Shown: in pieces, positions 40,034 through 48,336 of the stretch
Numbering within the stretch: the first letter of the stretch is position 1
How the letters are laid out: each line of letters starts with the position of its first letter
From: Mesorhizobium sp. J8
GTDB taxonomy: Bacteria; Pseudomonadota; Alphaproteobacteria; Rhizobiales; Rhizobiaceae
Length of the DNA: 64,000 bases
Assembly: GCF_016591715.1 (NCBI RefSeq)
Contig: NZ_AP024109.1
Location: forward strand, 2,232,001 to 2,296,000
Direction of reading: 5' to 3'
Made by a program: the position numbers and the translations under genes
The notes under the pieces: generated by a model
Seen by the model: only the letters and a program-made list of their open reading frames with translations
The model's database searches: none
What the model was told of the DNA's origin: nothing

Positions 40034-40912
40034 ATGACACTGGCGGCGGCGGCGCAGACCGCGACTTGGACCTATGTGGACGGCGACTGGTATGAAGGCA
40101 ATGTCGCGGTACTGGGGCCGCGCAGCCATGCCATGTGGCTCGGCACCAGCGTCTTCGACGGCGGCCGCTGGTTCGAAGGCGTCTCGCCCGACCTCGAGCT
40201 TCACGCCGCTCGCGTCAACGCTTCCGCGACCGCGCTTGGCCTGAAGCCTTCGATGACGACGGACGAGATCGTCGGCCTGACCTGGGATGGTCTGAAGAAA
40301 TTCGACGGCAGGACGGCGGTCTATATCAGGCCGATGTATTGGGCCGAGCATGGCGGCTATATGGGCGTGCCGGCCGACCCGGACTCGACGCGCTTCTGCC
40401 TGTGCCTCTACGAAGCGCCGATGATCCCGCCATCCGGCTTCTCGGTCACGGTCTCGCCGTTCCGCCGCCCGACCATCGAGACCATGCCCACCAATGCCAA
40501 GGCGGGCTGCCTCTACCCCAACAATGGCCGCGCCATCCTGGAAGCCAAGAGCCGCGGCTTCGACAACGCGCTCGTGCTCGACATGCTGGGCAATGTCGCC
40601 GAGACCGGAACCTCCAACATCTTCCTGGTCAAGGACGGCCATGTGATGACGCCGGCGCCGAACGGCACGTTCCTGTCGGGCATCACCCGCTCGCGCACCA
40701 TCAACCTGCTCGGCGACTACGGCTTCAGGACCATCGAGAAGACGCTGTCGGTTCGTGATTTCCTCGAAGCCGACGAGATCTTCTCGACCGGCAACCACTC
40801 CAAGGTCGTGCCGGTCACCCGCATCGAGAATCGCGACCTGCAGCCCGGTCCGGTGGCCAAGAAGGCGCGCGAGCTCTATTGGGAATGGGCGCATTCGGCG
40901 TCCGCCGCCTGA
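40034..40912 (+). CDS. ilvE: Branched-chain-amino-acid aminotransferase (class IV PLP)
   Basis: A 292-residue class IV aminotransferase that transfers amino groups between branched-chain amino acids and 2-oxoglutarate. The start MTLAAAAQTATWTYVDGDWYEGN is followed by HAMWLGTSVFDGGRWFEG. The PLP-binding lysine is in PTNAKAGCLYPNNGRAILEAKSRGFDNALVLD (about residue 157), and NVAETGTSNIFLVKDGHVMTP and GITRSRTINLL are family signatures. The symbol is given for the family; other class IV specificities (D-amino acid or aminodeoxychorismate lyase types) are less likely from the length and the ETGTSN motif. It is divergent from the dehalogenase gene across 151 bases. Confidence 0.88.
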   Translation: MTLAAAAQTATWTYVDGDWYEGNVAVLGPRSHAMWLGTSVFDGGRWFEGVSPDLELHAARVNASATALGLKPSMTTDEIVGLTWDGLKKFDGRTAVYIRPMYWAEHGGYMGVPADPDSTRFCLCLYEAPMIPPSGFSVTVSPFRRPTIETMPTNAKAGCLYPNNGRAILEAKSRGFDNALVLDMLGNVAETGTSNIFLVKDGHVMTPAPNGTFLSGITRSRTINLLGDYGFRTIEKTLSVRDFLEADEIFSTGNHSKVVPVTRIENRDLQPGPVAKKARELYWEWAHSASAA

Positions 40913-40971
40913 GCAGCCGGAGCGTTTTTCCGTTTGGAGGAACGGCGAACCGCTCCATCTCCTTGTTTTGC

Positions 40972-41015
40972 GCAATTGCGGGCGGAAAACCGTTTCACAC
41001 TTTTCCCGGAATTGC
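40972..41015. repeat. REP-like palindrome (GCAATTCCGGGA type), copy 2
   Basis: GCAATTGCGGG at the left pairs with CCCGGAATTGC at the right around a centre with CGGAAAACCGTTTCACAC. Just before it, at 40919-40956, is another hairpin with GGAGCG and CGCTCC outer arms around CCGTT...AACGG. Both lie between ilvE and sodB and may terminate or process the ilvE transcript. Confidence 0.7.
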
Positions 41016-41048
41016 TCTAAAAAGTCGCTCGGCGCTCCATTCCGGAGT

Positions 41049-41076
41049 TGCCCCGATCCATTCCAGACCTATCTTA
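41049..41076 (+). promoter_or_regulatory. Candidate sodB promoter
   Basis: TTGCCC at 41049-41054 and TATCTT at 41071-41076 with 16-base spacing lie about 46 bases before the sodB ATG. The match is moderate. No Fur-like box was recognised. Confidence 0.35.
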
Positions 41077-41121
41077 GCTCGGTAGTATCACCGGACTTTT
41101 TTCCTCGAGGGAGTACCATCC

Positions 41122-41724
41122 ATGGCTTTTGAGTTGCCCGCTTTGCCCTACGACTACGAGGCCTTGCAGCCTTACATGTCGAAGGAGACGCTGGAGTATC
41201 ATCACGATAAGCATCACAAGGCCTATGTCGACAACGGCAATAAGCTGGCCGCCGAGGCCGGAATGGGCGACCTGTCGGTCGAAGAGGTCGTGAAGCAGTC
41301 CTTCGGCAAGAATGCCGGGCTCTTCAACAACGCCGCCCAGCACTACAACCACATCCATTTCTGGAAGTGGATGAAGAAGGGCGGCGGCGGCAACAAGCTG
41401 CCGGGCGCGCTGCAGAAGGCTTTCGACAGCGATCTCGGCGGCTACGACAAGTTCAAGGCGGATTTCATCGCCGCCGGCACCACCCAGTTCGGCTCGGGCT
41501 GGGCCTGGGTCTCGGTCAAGAACGGCAAGCTCGAAATCTCCAAGACCCCGAACGGCGAGAACCCGCTCGTCCATGGCGGCTCGCCGATCCTCGGCGTCGA
41601 CGTCTGGGAGCACTCCTATTACATCGACTACCGCAATGCGCGGCCGAAATATCTCGAGGCCTTCGTCGACAGCCTGATCAACTGGGACCATGTCCTGGAG
41701 CTTTATGAAAAGGCCAAAGGCTGA
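41122..41724 (+). CDS. sodB: Superoxide dismutase (Fe/Mn family)
   Basis: A 200-residue Fe/Mn superoxide dismutase. Metal ligands are visible: His in LEYHHDKHHKAY (about residue 27), His in AAQHYNHIHFWKW (about residue 75), and Asp and His in GVDVWEHSYYIDYRNARPKY (about residues 158-162). The Gln in AAQHYNH is the position usual for Fe-type enzymes, but many alphaproteobacterial members accept either metal. No signal peptide is seen, so it is cytoplasmic. The gene has GAGGGAG before its ATG and is followed by a strong intrinsic terminator, so it forms its own unit. Confidence 0.95.
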   Translation: MAFELPALPYDYEALQPYMSKETLEYHHDKHHKAYVDNGNKLAAEAGMGDLSVEEVVKQSFGKNAGLFNNAAQHYNHIHFWKWMKKGGGGNKLPGALQKAFDSDLGGYDKFKADFIAAGTTQFGSGWAWVSVKNGKLEISKTPNGENPLVHGGSPILGVDVWEHSYYIDYRNARPKYLEAFVDSLINWDHVLELYEKAKG

Positions 41725-41736
41725 GCGATCTTGATG

Positions 41737-41766
41737 AAAAGCCCCGGTTCGCCGGGGCTTTTCTTT
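41737..41766 (+). terminator. Intrinsic terminator of sodB
   Basis: The stem AAAAGCCCCGG (41737-41747) pairs perfectly with CCGGGGCTTTT (41752-41762) across a TTCG tetraloop, followed by TTTCTTTT-like T-rich sequence. It is a textbook rho-independent terminator, 12 bases after the sodB stop. Confidence 0.92.
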
Positions 41767-41883
41767 TGCGGCAGGAGAAACCGCAAGCCAGCCGGCAAAA
41801 TCGTCACGGCGCCGGGGAATAATCCCGCTGTCGTGCCCGTTAACACGTAGTCCCGAACTCTCTTCATCCACGGAGCCAATTGA

Positions 41884-42321
41884 ATGAGAAAGCTTGTCAT
41901 CGCCATCTCTCTGCTCGCCTTCGCCGGTTCGGCCGCCTATGCCGATCCGATCAAGGATCGCCAAGCCCTGATGAAAGAGCGCGGCAAGCTCGCCGGGCAG
42001 ATCTCGAAGGTGGTCAAGGGCGAGACGCCTTTCGATGCCGCCGCCGTGCTGGACGCGCTGAAGGCGCTGCAGGCCAATGCCGAGAAATTCGATGTCGATA
42101 CGCTGTTCCCGGCCGGCTCCGATAAGGGCGACACGACAGCCGCGCCGAAAATCTGGGAAGACATGGCCGGCTTCAAAGCTGCCGAGGACAAGTTCCTGGC
42201 CGATACCAAGGCCGCGGTCGCTTCGCCGCCGGCCGACGCCGATGCACTGAAGGCTCAGCTCAACACGCTGGGTGGCGATTGCGGCACCTGCCATCAGACC
42301 TACCGGATCAAGAAGAGCTGA
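41884..42321 (+). CDS. Cytochrome c-prime
   Basis: A 145-residue periplasmic cytochrome c'. A signal peptide (MRKLVIAISLLAFAGSAAYA) is followed by a four-helix protein with DPIKDRQALMKERGKLAGQISKVV. The C-terminal haem site is CGTCHQTYRIKK, the classic c' pattern in which the haem attaches near the end. The protein binds NO and may give nitrosative-stress protection; the physiological role is uncertain. The next gene, a membrane-anchored dihaem cytochrome c, starts 8 bases after the stop, so the two are probably one operon. Confidence 0.93.
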   Translation: MRKLVIAISLLAFAGSAAYADPIKDRQALMKERGKLAGQISKVVKGETPFDAAAVLDALKALQANAEKFDVDTLFPAGSDKGDTTAAPKIWEDMAGFKAAEDKFLADTKAAVASPPADADALKAQLNTLGGDCGTCHQTYRIKKS

Positions 42322-42329
42322 TCGCCTAG

Positions 42330-43277
42330 ATGGCCTGGCTGAGGAAGCTTGTCGGCGCCGTCATCGTGCTTGGCGGCGCCGCGGCCGCCGCAGGCTGGGT
42401 CCTGTCGGCACCGGTCAGGCTGGACGCCGGCACCGTCGCGCAACTCGGCTCCGGCGATGCCGCCAAAGGCAAGCGCATCTTCTATGCGGGGGGCTGCACC
42501 TCCTGCCACGCCAAACCGGGCGCCCAGGGCGACGCCCGCCTCGAACTCGTCGGCGGTCTGGAGCTCAAGACGCCGTTCGGCACCTTCGTGCCGCCCAACA
42601 TCTCGCAGGACCGGAAGGACGGCATCGGCGCCTGGAGCCAGGAGGACTTCGCCAACGCCATGCTGAAGGGCGTCTCGCCTTCCGGCGAGCATTTCTACCC
42701 GGCCTTTCCCTATGCGTCCTATGCGCGCATGAAGCCGGCAGACATCGCCGACCTCTATGCCTTCATGAAGACGCTGCCGGCGGTTGCCGGCAAGGCGCCG
42801 GACCACAAGCTGTCCTTCCCGTTCACCATCCGCCGCGGCATCGGCCTGTGGAAGCTTCTCTACCTCAGCCCGGACCCGGTGATCGCGCTGCATGGCGGCA
42901 CACCGGACAAGGTTCTCGCCGGCCGCTATCTGGTCGAGGGACCCGGCCATTGCGGCGAATGCCACACGCCGCGCGATTTTGCCGGCGGCGTCAAGAAGGG
43001 TGAATGGCTGGCGGGCGCCGTCGCCGCAGAAGGCTCAGGAATCGTGCCCAACATCACGCCCGAGGGGAAGAGCATCAAGAGCTGGTCGGAAGCAGATATC
43101 GCCAACTATCTCGAGACCGGCTTCACGCCCGATTTCGATTCCGTCGGCGGCGCCATGGTCGAGGTGCAGAAGAACATGGCGCAACTGACCGCCGACGACC
43201 GCGCCGCGATCGCCGCCTATCTGAAGGCGATCCCGCCGCATCCCAACGGCTACCCGGCGCGCAAGCCGGCGAGCTGA
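42330..43277 (+). CDS. Membrane-anchored dihaem cytochrome c
   Basis: A 315-residue protein with an N-terminal membrane anchor (LVGAVIVLGGAAAAAGWVL) and two class I haem sites: CTSCH (about residue 56) and CGECH (about residue 212), with candidate Met ligands in each half. It is related to the cytochrome c subunits of alcohol, sorbitol or gluconate dehydrogenases, but the usual multi-subunit partners are absent. It is preceded closely by the cytochrome c' gene, which suggests electron transfer between the two, though no partner is proven. Confidence 0.9.
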   Translation: MAWLRKLVGAVIVLGGAAAAAGWVLSAPVRLDAGTVAQLGSGDAAKGKRIFYAGGCTSCHAKPGAQGDARLELVGGLELKTPFGTFVPPNISQDRKDGIGAWSQEDFANAMLKGVSPSGEHFYPAFPYASYARMKPADIADLYAFMKTLPAVAGKAPDHKLSFPFTIRRGIGLWKLLYLSPDPVIALHGGTPDKVLAGRYLVEGPGHCGECHTPRDFAGGVKKGEWLAGAVAAEGSGIVPNITPEGKSIKSWSEADIANYLETGFTPDFDSVGGAMVEVQKNMAQLTADDRAAIAAYLKAIPPHPNGYPARKPAS

Positions 43278-43286
43278 CCTTTTATC

Positions 43287-43676
43287 TTACGGGTGCCGGT
43301 CGCCCAGGAAATCGAAGCCGTTTTCGAAGAAGTGATTGTAGTCGCAGGTCAGTTCCTCGCCCGGCGCGATGTCGCGTAGCGCGTATGTTTCCTCGGGCGA
43401 GGAGACGTCGCAGTTCGGCTCGTCCGCGTGGTTCATGTAGCGCGCATCATCTGCCTCGAAGACGATGTAGTTGGGGTCGCGCCGGTCCGGATAGGAATAG
43501 CGATCGAGATAGGACTTCACCGGCCCGCTCTCGCTCTCATACGTGTCGACAGGAATGCGCCGGTCGAACCTTGGGTCGAGCTTCCAGATCAGCGTGCCCT
43601 TTGCGATGCGGTGTTTGGCGAAGACGCCAATGCCCTGGATGGGCGATTTGTCGAGATAGACGTCGACGAGCAGCAT
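43287..43676 (-). CDS. SET domain-containing protein
   Basis: A 129-residue protein from the ATG at 43676 (AAGG 6 bases upstream). It consists almost entirely of a SET-like domain: VDVYLDKSPIQGIGVFAKHRIAKGTLIWKLDPRFDR at the start, then ARYMNHADEPNCDVSS (the NH..PN motif, about residues 79-94) and the terminal GEELTCDYNHFF. This is the standard S-adenosylmethionine-dependent lysine methyltransferase fold, in a minimal bacterial form without pre- and post-SET domains. The substrate is unknown. It is convergent with the dihaem cytochrome c gene. Confidence 0.88.
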   Translation of the reverse strand: MLLVDVYLDKSPIQGIGVFAKHRIAKGTLIWKLDPRFDRRIPVDTYESESGPVKSYLDRYSYPDRRDPNYIVFEADDARYMNHADEPNCDVSSPEETYALRDIAPGEELTCDYNHFFENGFDFLGDRHP

Positions 43677-43774
43677 GACGAACCTTGCGAATGAGCGGTC
43701 GGCGCGGTCCAAGGACCACGTCCAAAAAACAGAGCATTGCGTAACGCGCGCCCTTGTCAATTGCGAGTGGAAAA

Positions 43775-45886
43775 TCAGGCTTTGCCTGTCACTTTCAAGG
43801 CATAGGCGTAAATGTAGGCGATCTCCTCCAGCCGCGAGAACCGGCCCGAGGCGCCGGCGTGTCCGGACTCCATGTTGATCTTGAACAGGACCGGATTGCC
43901 GCCTGCCTTGCGTTCGCGCAGCCGCGCCACCCATTTCGCTGGCTCCCAATAGGTGACGCGCGGATCGGTGAGGCCTGCCAGCGCCAGGATCGGCGGGTAG
44001 TCGAGCGCCTCCACATTGTCATAGGGCGAATAGGCCGCGATCGTCTCGTAGTCGGCGGCGGACGCGATCGGGTTGCCCCATTCCGGCCATTCCGGCGGCG
44101 TCAGCGGCAGGCTGGCGTCGAGCATGGTGGTGAGCACGTCGACGAACGGCACCTCGGCGACGATGCCGCCGAAAGCTTCCGGCGCCATGTTGGCGATCGC
44201 CCCCATCAGCATGCCGCCGGCGGAGCCGCCCTGCGCAACGATGCGGTCATGCCGGGTGTAGCGCTCCGCGACGAGATGGCGGGCGCAGGCGATGAAGTCG
44301 GTGAAGGTGTTCATCTTCCTTGCTCGCTTGCCGTCCTCGTACCAGCCATACCCTTTGTCCTTGCCGCCGCGCACATGCGCGATGGCATAGACGAAGCCGC
44401 GGTCGACCAGCGACAGGCAGTTGGTGTTGAAGGCGGAGGGCACCGTGATGCCGTAGGAGCCGTAGCCGTAGAGCAGGCAGGGCGCCGAACCGTCCAGCGG
44501 CGTGCCGCGATGGTAAAGCAGCGAGATCGGAACCAACTCGCCATCGGCTGCCGGCGCCATCAGCCGGCGCGTGACATAGTGTTCGGGATCGTGGCCGGAG
44601 GGCACTTCCTGCGTCTTCAGGAGCACGCGTTGGCGGCTGCGCATATTGTAGTCGAACACCTGCGCCGGGGTCGTCATCGACGAATAGGTGAAGCGCATCG
44701 TCTCGGTGTCGTATTCGTAGGAGCCGGAGAGACCGAGCGAGAAAGCTTCCTCGTCGAAGGAGATGAAATGCTCCTCGCCGCTGGCGCGCTCGCGCACCAC
44801 GATACGCGGCAGCCCGTCCTTGCGCTCGAGCCTGACCATATGGTGCTTGAAGCCGAGCACCGAGAGGATCAGGCGGCCCGGCTCGTGCGGCACCAGTTCC
44901 TGCCAGTTGGCGCGCACCGGGTTGTCGACCGGCGCGGTCATGATCTTGAAGTCCTTGGCGCCGTCGGCATTGGTGAGGATGAAGAAGATGTCGCCGCCTT
45001 CTTCCAGGTCGTATTGCACGCCGGTCTCGCGCACCGCCACCAGCTTCGGCTCGGCCGATGGATCATTGGCCGGCAGCAGGCGGTATTCCGAAGTCTCGTG
45101 GTCGTTGATGCCGATCATGATCCAGTCATTGGCGCGCGTGCCGCTGACATCCATGAAGAAGCCCGGATCGGTTTCCTCATAGATCAGCCGGTCGTTCTCT
45201 GTTTTGTCGCCGAGCGCGTGGAAGAAAACTTTCGACGGGCGATGATTGTCGTCGAGACGGGTATAGAAGAAGCCGTCGCCGCCGGCGTCCCAGACCCCGC
45301 CGCCGCCCGTATCCGGAATCTGGTCGGCAAGGTTCTTGCCGCTCGCGAGATCGCGCACGCGCAGCGTGAAGAATTCCGAGCCCCTGTCGTCGAAGGCCCA
45401 CAGCAGCTTCTTGTGGTTGCCCGAATGGTCGACGCCGCCGAGCCGGAAATAGGCCTTGCCCTCGGCCTCTTTGTCGCCGTCGAGCAGGATCTCCTCGGCG
45501 CCGCCGTCGCGCGGCGTGCGGAAATAGCGCGGCTGCTCGCCGCCTTGCCGGAAGGAAGAGCCATAGGCATAGGGGCCATCCTTCATCGGCACCGTCGAAT
45601 CGTCTTCCTTGATGCGACCCTTCATCTCGGCAAACAGCTTGCCGCGCAGGTCTGCGGTGCCCGCCATCAGCGCCGCCTGATACGCGTTCTCGGCCTCGAG
45701 ATGGGCGCGGATGCGGCCGTCGAGCAGGGAAGGGTCACGGAACACGGCCTGCCAGTTGTCGGCCCGCATCCAGGCATAGTCGTCGCTGCGGGTGATGCCG
45801 TGATGCGTGTCGGAAACCGGGTGTTTCTCGGGCTTCGGCGGGCTGGCGGCCGGGAAGGCGGAAGTCAAGGCGGAAGCTCTGGTCAT
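43775..45886 (-). CDS. ptrB: Oligopeptidase B (prolyl oligopeptidase family, S9A)
   Basis: A 703-residue S9 serine peptidase that cleaves after Arg and Lys in short peptides. An N-terminal beta-propeller precedes the catalytic alpha/beta hydrolase domain with the nucleophile in VAQGGSAGGMLMGAIANMAPEAF (about residue 538), and the C-terminal His region INMESGHAGASGRFSRLEE (about residue 675). GIARSDDYAWMRADN-like sequence near the start (HHGITRSDDYAWMRADNW) is the family hallmark. No signal peptide is apparent. It would recycle peptides in the cytoplasm. It is divergent from the small secreted-protein gene. Confidence 0.94.
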   Translation of the reverse strand: MTRASALTSAFPAASPPKPEKHPVSDTHHGITRSDDYAWMRADNWQAVFRDPSLLDGRIRAHLEAENAYQAALMAGTADLRGKLFAEMKGRIKEDDSTVPMKDGPYAYGSSFRQGGEQPRYFRTPRDGGAEEILLDGDKEAEGKAYFRLGGVDHSGNHKKLLWAFDDRGSEFFTLRVRDLASGKNLADQIPDTGGGGVWDAGGDGFFYTRLDDNHRPSKVFFHALGDKTENDRLIYEETDPGFFMDVSGTRANDWIMIGINDHETSEYRLLPANDPSAEPKLVAVRETGVQYDLEEGGDIFFILTNADGAKDFKIMTAPVDNPVRANWQELVPHEPGRLILSVLGFKHHMVRLERKDGLPRIVVRERASGEEHFISFDEEAFSLGLSGSYEYDTETMRFTYSSMTTPAQVFDYNMRSRQRVLLKTQEVPSGHDPEHYVTRRLMAPAADGELVPISLLYHRGTPLDGSAPCLLYGYGSYGITVPSAFNTNCLSLVDRGFVYAIAHVRGGKDKGYGWYEDGKRARKMNTFTDFIACARHLVAERYTRHDRIVAQGGSAGGMLMGAIANMAPEAFGGIVAEVPFVDVLTTMLDASLPLTPPEWPEWGNPIASAADYETIAAYSPYDNVEALDYPPILALAGLTDPRVTYWEPAKWVARLRERKAGGNPVLFKINMESGHAGASGRFSRLEEIAYIYAYALKVTGKA

Positions 45887-45995
45887 TACGTCTCGCTGCG
45901 GAATTTGCTTGAATGACGAATGAACACGCCGCTCAGCGGCGGTTCAAGGGGCGCGGCTCAAGATGGTCTACAGAAGCTAAGTCGAAGGGGGAAAG

Positions 45996-46364
45996 ATGAA
46001 ATCCTGTGTCTCTACCGCAATGTCCGTCGCCGTCCTGGCGGCGGGTCTGGCTTTTTCCAGTCAGTCTCATGCAACCGTCTTTGCCGCCTGGCAAGTGGTG
46101 GGGGTGCCGTTCGGCGATACGCTCAATGCGCGAAAGTATCCGTCCAACGCATCGCAGAAACAGGCCGCCTATCCGAACGGCACCGTGCTGCAGATGACGG
46201 GCCGCTGCACCGGTGGCGTGAACCTGCTCGACATCGCCCGGCAGCCGCAATGGAAGCAGCGCCAGGCGATCCGCTATCGCTGGTGCGAGGTCTGGCACGA
46301 TCCGGCGCAGAATGGTCACTTCGTCGCCGGTTGGGTCTATGGCAAATATATCGCGCCTTACTGA
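45996..46364 (+). CDS. Small secreted SH3-like hypothetical protein
   Basis: 122 residues with a clear signal peptide (MKSCVSTAMSVAVLAAGLAFSSQSHA). The mature part, WQVVGVPFGDTLNARKYPSNASQKQAAYPNGTVLQMTGRC...RYRWCEVWHDPAQNGHFVAGWVYGKYIAPY, has the SH3b pattern (DTLNAR, WCEV, GWVYGKYI), with two Cys that may form a disulphide. Bacterial SH3-like domains often bind cell-wall peptides. A GAAGGGGG ribosome binding site precedes the ATG. It is divergent from ptrB and stands about 420 bases before mucR. Confidence 0.75.
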   Translation: MKSCVSTAMSVAVLAAGLAFSSQSHATVFAAWQVVGVPFGDTLNARKYPSNASQKQAAYPNGTVLQMTGRCTGGVNLLDIARQPQWKQRQAIRYRWCEVWHDPAQNGHFVAGWVYGKYIAPY

Positions 46365-46783
46365 TGAATTCCGTCGCAAAGCCTCGTCGGCTCCAGCCGC
46401 CAAGGCGAGATTCTTGCGTTTCGCTGCGCTGCAGGATTCGTTGTGCTGGCACAGCAGGCGCCCAAGCATTGGCCAAGCATTGAATGTCGTGCCGAGCGGC
46501 GATCGGATGTCTAACATGCGGATGACGTAGCGTCATGGCATGCTGGTCTGGCCAGAAAAATCTCGCGAAGTTACATGGTGCACAAATTTTTGAAGCTGAA
46601 TCGGCAATATTTGATGAATATCGACCAATATAAGTCAACATGCGAATTGACTTACTTGCGCGGTGGCTCCATTAAGATAACCCGACGCGAATCGCAGGCC
46701 TTTCCTGAATGAAATTCGCGCGATGCCCGATCCAGAAAAAGGGCGCGGTTTTAGAAACAAACTCTCGTTGGGGCCTTAGCACT
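46365..46783. other. Intergenic region upstream of mucR
   Basis: This 419-base stretch holds no supportable gene. From about 46550 it is noticeably richer in A and T than the surrounding DNA, which is typical of MucR/Ros target regions. It contains the dyad at 46631-46654 and the likely mucR promoter. A short open frame at 46365-46530 continues past the secreted-protein gene but has no start site or protein similarity. Confidence 0.6.
46631..46676 (+). promoter_or_regulatory. mucR promoter region with an overlapping dyad
   Basis: Perfect 8-base arms TAAGTCAA (46631-46638) and TTGACTTA (46647-46654) flank an 8-base spacer. The right arm includes TTGACT (46647-46652), which with ATTAAG (46671-46676) makes a -35/-10 pair of 18-base spacing. 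A protein bound to the dyad would cover the -35 box. MucR/Ros proteins repress their own genes, so autoregulation is the likely role. Confidence 0.6.
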
Positions 46784-47209
46784 ATGGAAATCGTCGAAAC
46801 ACCTTCGAAAAACGGTGATGCGCTGATCGAGCTGACCGCCGATGTCGTCGCCGCCTATGTCAGCAACAACCCGGTGCCGGTCGGGGAACTGCCAAACCTT
46901 ATTGCCGACGTCCATGCAGCGTTGGGCCGCGTCGGCGGCTCGCCGGAGCAGCCGTCGGCCGAGAAGCAGAAGCCGGCCGTCAACCCGAAGCGCTCCGTCC
47001 ATGACGACTATATCGTCTGTCTCGAGGACGGAAAGAAGTTCAAGTCGCTGAAGCGGCATTTGATGACCCACTACAATCTCACGCCGGAAGAGTACCGTGA
47101 GAAGTGGGGCCTTGACGCCAACTACCCGATGGTGGCCCCCAATTATGCGGCCGCCCGCTCGCAGCTCGCCAAGAAGATGGGCCTGGGCCGCAAGCGCAAA
47201 GGCCGCTGA
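46784..47209 (+). CDS. mucR: MucR/Ros-family transcriptional regulator
   Basis: A 141-residue global regulator of the Ros/MucR type, which controls exopolysaccharide, motility and cell-cycle genes in rhizobia and Brucella. The N-terminal oligomerisation region ([36 protein letters not shown]) precedes the DNA-binding domain [64 protein letters not shown]. The first Cys is present, but the position of the second zinc Cys is Asp (CLED). Such zinc-independent members are known among Mesorhizobium loti homologues. The ATG at 46784 gives the usual MucR start; upstream in-frame starts would add unrelated residues. Confidence 0.94.
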   Translation: MEIVETPSKNGDALIELTADVVAAYVSNNPVPVGELPNLIADVHAALGRVGGSPEQPSAEKQKPAVNPKRSVHDDYIVCLEDGKKFKSLKRHLMTHYNLTPEEYREKWGLDANYPMVAPNYAAARSQLAKKMGLGRKRKGR

Positions 47210-47237
47210 CGGGCTTCTGCTCTTTCAAGCAGTTCGG

Positions 47238-47264
47238 CGGCGCCCTTGCGGCGCCGTTTTGCTT
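47238..47264 (+). terminator. Intrinsic terminator of mucR
   Basis: CGGCGCC (47238-47244) pairs with GGCGCCG (47250-47256) around a CTTGC loop, followed by TTTTGCTTT. It starts 29 bases after the mucR stop and precedes the convergent sufE-like gene. Confidence 0.8.
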
Positions 47265-47277
47265 TAAAGATCTGAGA

Positions 47278-47706
47278 TCAGGCGGTCTGTTTCAGCGCCG
47301 CTTCGGCATCGCGCTTGATGCGCTTGACCATCGAGCGCAGGCCGTTGGCGCGCTGCGGCGACAGATGCTCGTCGAGCCCGAGTTCCTTCAGCGTCGCTTC
47401 GGCATCCGTGCCTTGGATTTCGCTTGCACGCCTGCCTGAAAACAATGCCAGCATGATGGCGACGAGGCCGCGCACGATATGGGCATCGGAATCGCCCTGG
47501 AAGCTGATCACCGGATCGGCGCCGTCGCCCCGCTCGGTGGTGAGCCACACCTGGCTCACGCAGCCGGGCACCTTGTTCGCGGCCGTGCGTTCCGCCTCGG
47601 GAAATGGCGGCAGGCCTTCGCCAAGCTCGATCACATAGCGATAGCGGTCCTCCCACTCATCGAGCAGGGAAAAGTCGTCGCGGATCGTCTGGATCGGGGT
47701 GATCAT
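47278..47706 (-). CDS. sufE: SufE-like cysteine desulfuration protein
   Basis: About 142 residues of the SufE/CsdE family, which accept sulfane sulfur from a cysteine desulfurase. The active Cys is in NKVPGCVSQVWLTTE (about residue 51). ITFQGDSDAHIVRGLVAIMLALFSGRR-like sequence (ISFQGDSDAHIVRGL) and LGLDEHLSPQRANGLRSMVKRIK complete the family pattern. It presumably supports Fe-S cluster assembly; no suf operon lies in this window. The start is the ATG at 47706 or, three residues earlier, 47715. The frame runs on upstream into the REP repeats, but that part is not protein-coding. Confidence 0.9.
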   Translation of the reverse strand: MITPIQTIRDDFSLLDEWEDRYRYVIELGEGLPPFPEAERTAANKVPGCVSQVWLTTERGDGADPVISFQGDSDAHIVRGLVAIMLALFSGRRASEIQGTDAEATLKELGLDEHLSPQRANGLRSMVKRIKRDAEAALKQTA

Positions 47707-47792
47707 TGCCCGCATATAGTGACCCGGCACCGCCGCGTCACGGAAAAAGAAAGACGCCGCGGGCGTCGAGAGGTCGGACGGGCCCGCGGCGG

Positions 47793-47904
47793 AGAGCAAT
47801 TCCAGGAAAAGTGCATAGCGGTTTTCCGTCCGGAATTGCGCCAAACCAAACAGAGCAATTCCAGGAAAAGTGCGTAGCGGTTTTCCGTCCGGAATTGCGC
47901 CAAA
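47793..47904. repeat. Tandem pair of REP-like palindromes (GCAATTCC type)
   Basis: Two almost identical 53-base copies lie at 47793-47845 and 47852-47904, a 59-base period, differing at one base (GTGCATAG versus GTGCGTAG). Each starts AGAGCAATTCC and ends GGAATTGCGCCAAA, so each copy is itself a palindrome. The sequence belongs to the same family as the elements at 39176 and 40972, in reverse orientation. They lie between sufE and the DUF5330 gene, upstream of sufE. Confidence 0.9.
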
Positions 47905-47934
47905 ATCAAGAGCCGAGCGAACGCCCGGAAGAAT

Positions 47935-48336
47935 TCAGTTCTTCGCCGTCAACATCACCGGAATGTTGACCTTGGCGGGCAACACAATGTCCTCGGCGAC
48001 GCTGCCGGTGGTCGTGACGGAGCCATCCGCGCCCTTCGTCTCGGGCGTGCCTGCCTGCCCGGACTGCCCGGACTGCTTGTCGTCGATCATGGCCGCGGCG
48101 ATCTTGGCCGTTTCCTTGGCGCGAACGGTGATGGTGTACATGGCCGATTTGCCGGTTTCGCAGACATCGGGCTTGCGCTCGCAGAGCCCGGCAATGTCGC
48201 CGACCGCCTCGCGCGCCGCAAACAGCGCCTGGATCGGCCCGACGCTCTGCTCGCCGTCCTCGCCCGGGCCGACGCCAAGCGGCAGCGCCAGCAGCACCAG
48301 CGAAAACCAGAAAGCCATCCTGATCAGAAAGCCCAT
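47935..48336 (-). CDS. DUF5330-family protein
   Basis: 133 residues with one N-terminal membrane segment or uncleaved signal (MGFLIRMAFWFSLVLLALPLGV). The family core is VGPIQALFAAREAVGDIAGLCERKPDVCETGKSAMYTITVRAKETAKIAAAMI with the paired Cys of GLCERKPDVC. The tail is rich in Gly, Gln and Thr. This small family of unknown function occurs in Hyphomicrobiales. AGAGG lies 8 bases before the ATG. The role cannot be stated. Confidence 0.82.
   Translation of the reverse strand: MGFLIRMAFWFSLVLLALPLGVGPGEDGEQSVGPIQALFAAREAVGDIAGLCERKPDVCETGKSAMYTITVRAKETAKIAAAMIDDKQSGQSGQAGTPETKGADGSVTTTGSVAEDIVLPAKVNIPVMLTAKN

Noticed and set aside
46365..46530. A possible small gene directly after the SH3-like protein gene
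   Set aside because: The frame has no plausible ribosome binding site or start near the beginning, and its predicted sequence has no pattern beyond base composition.
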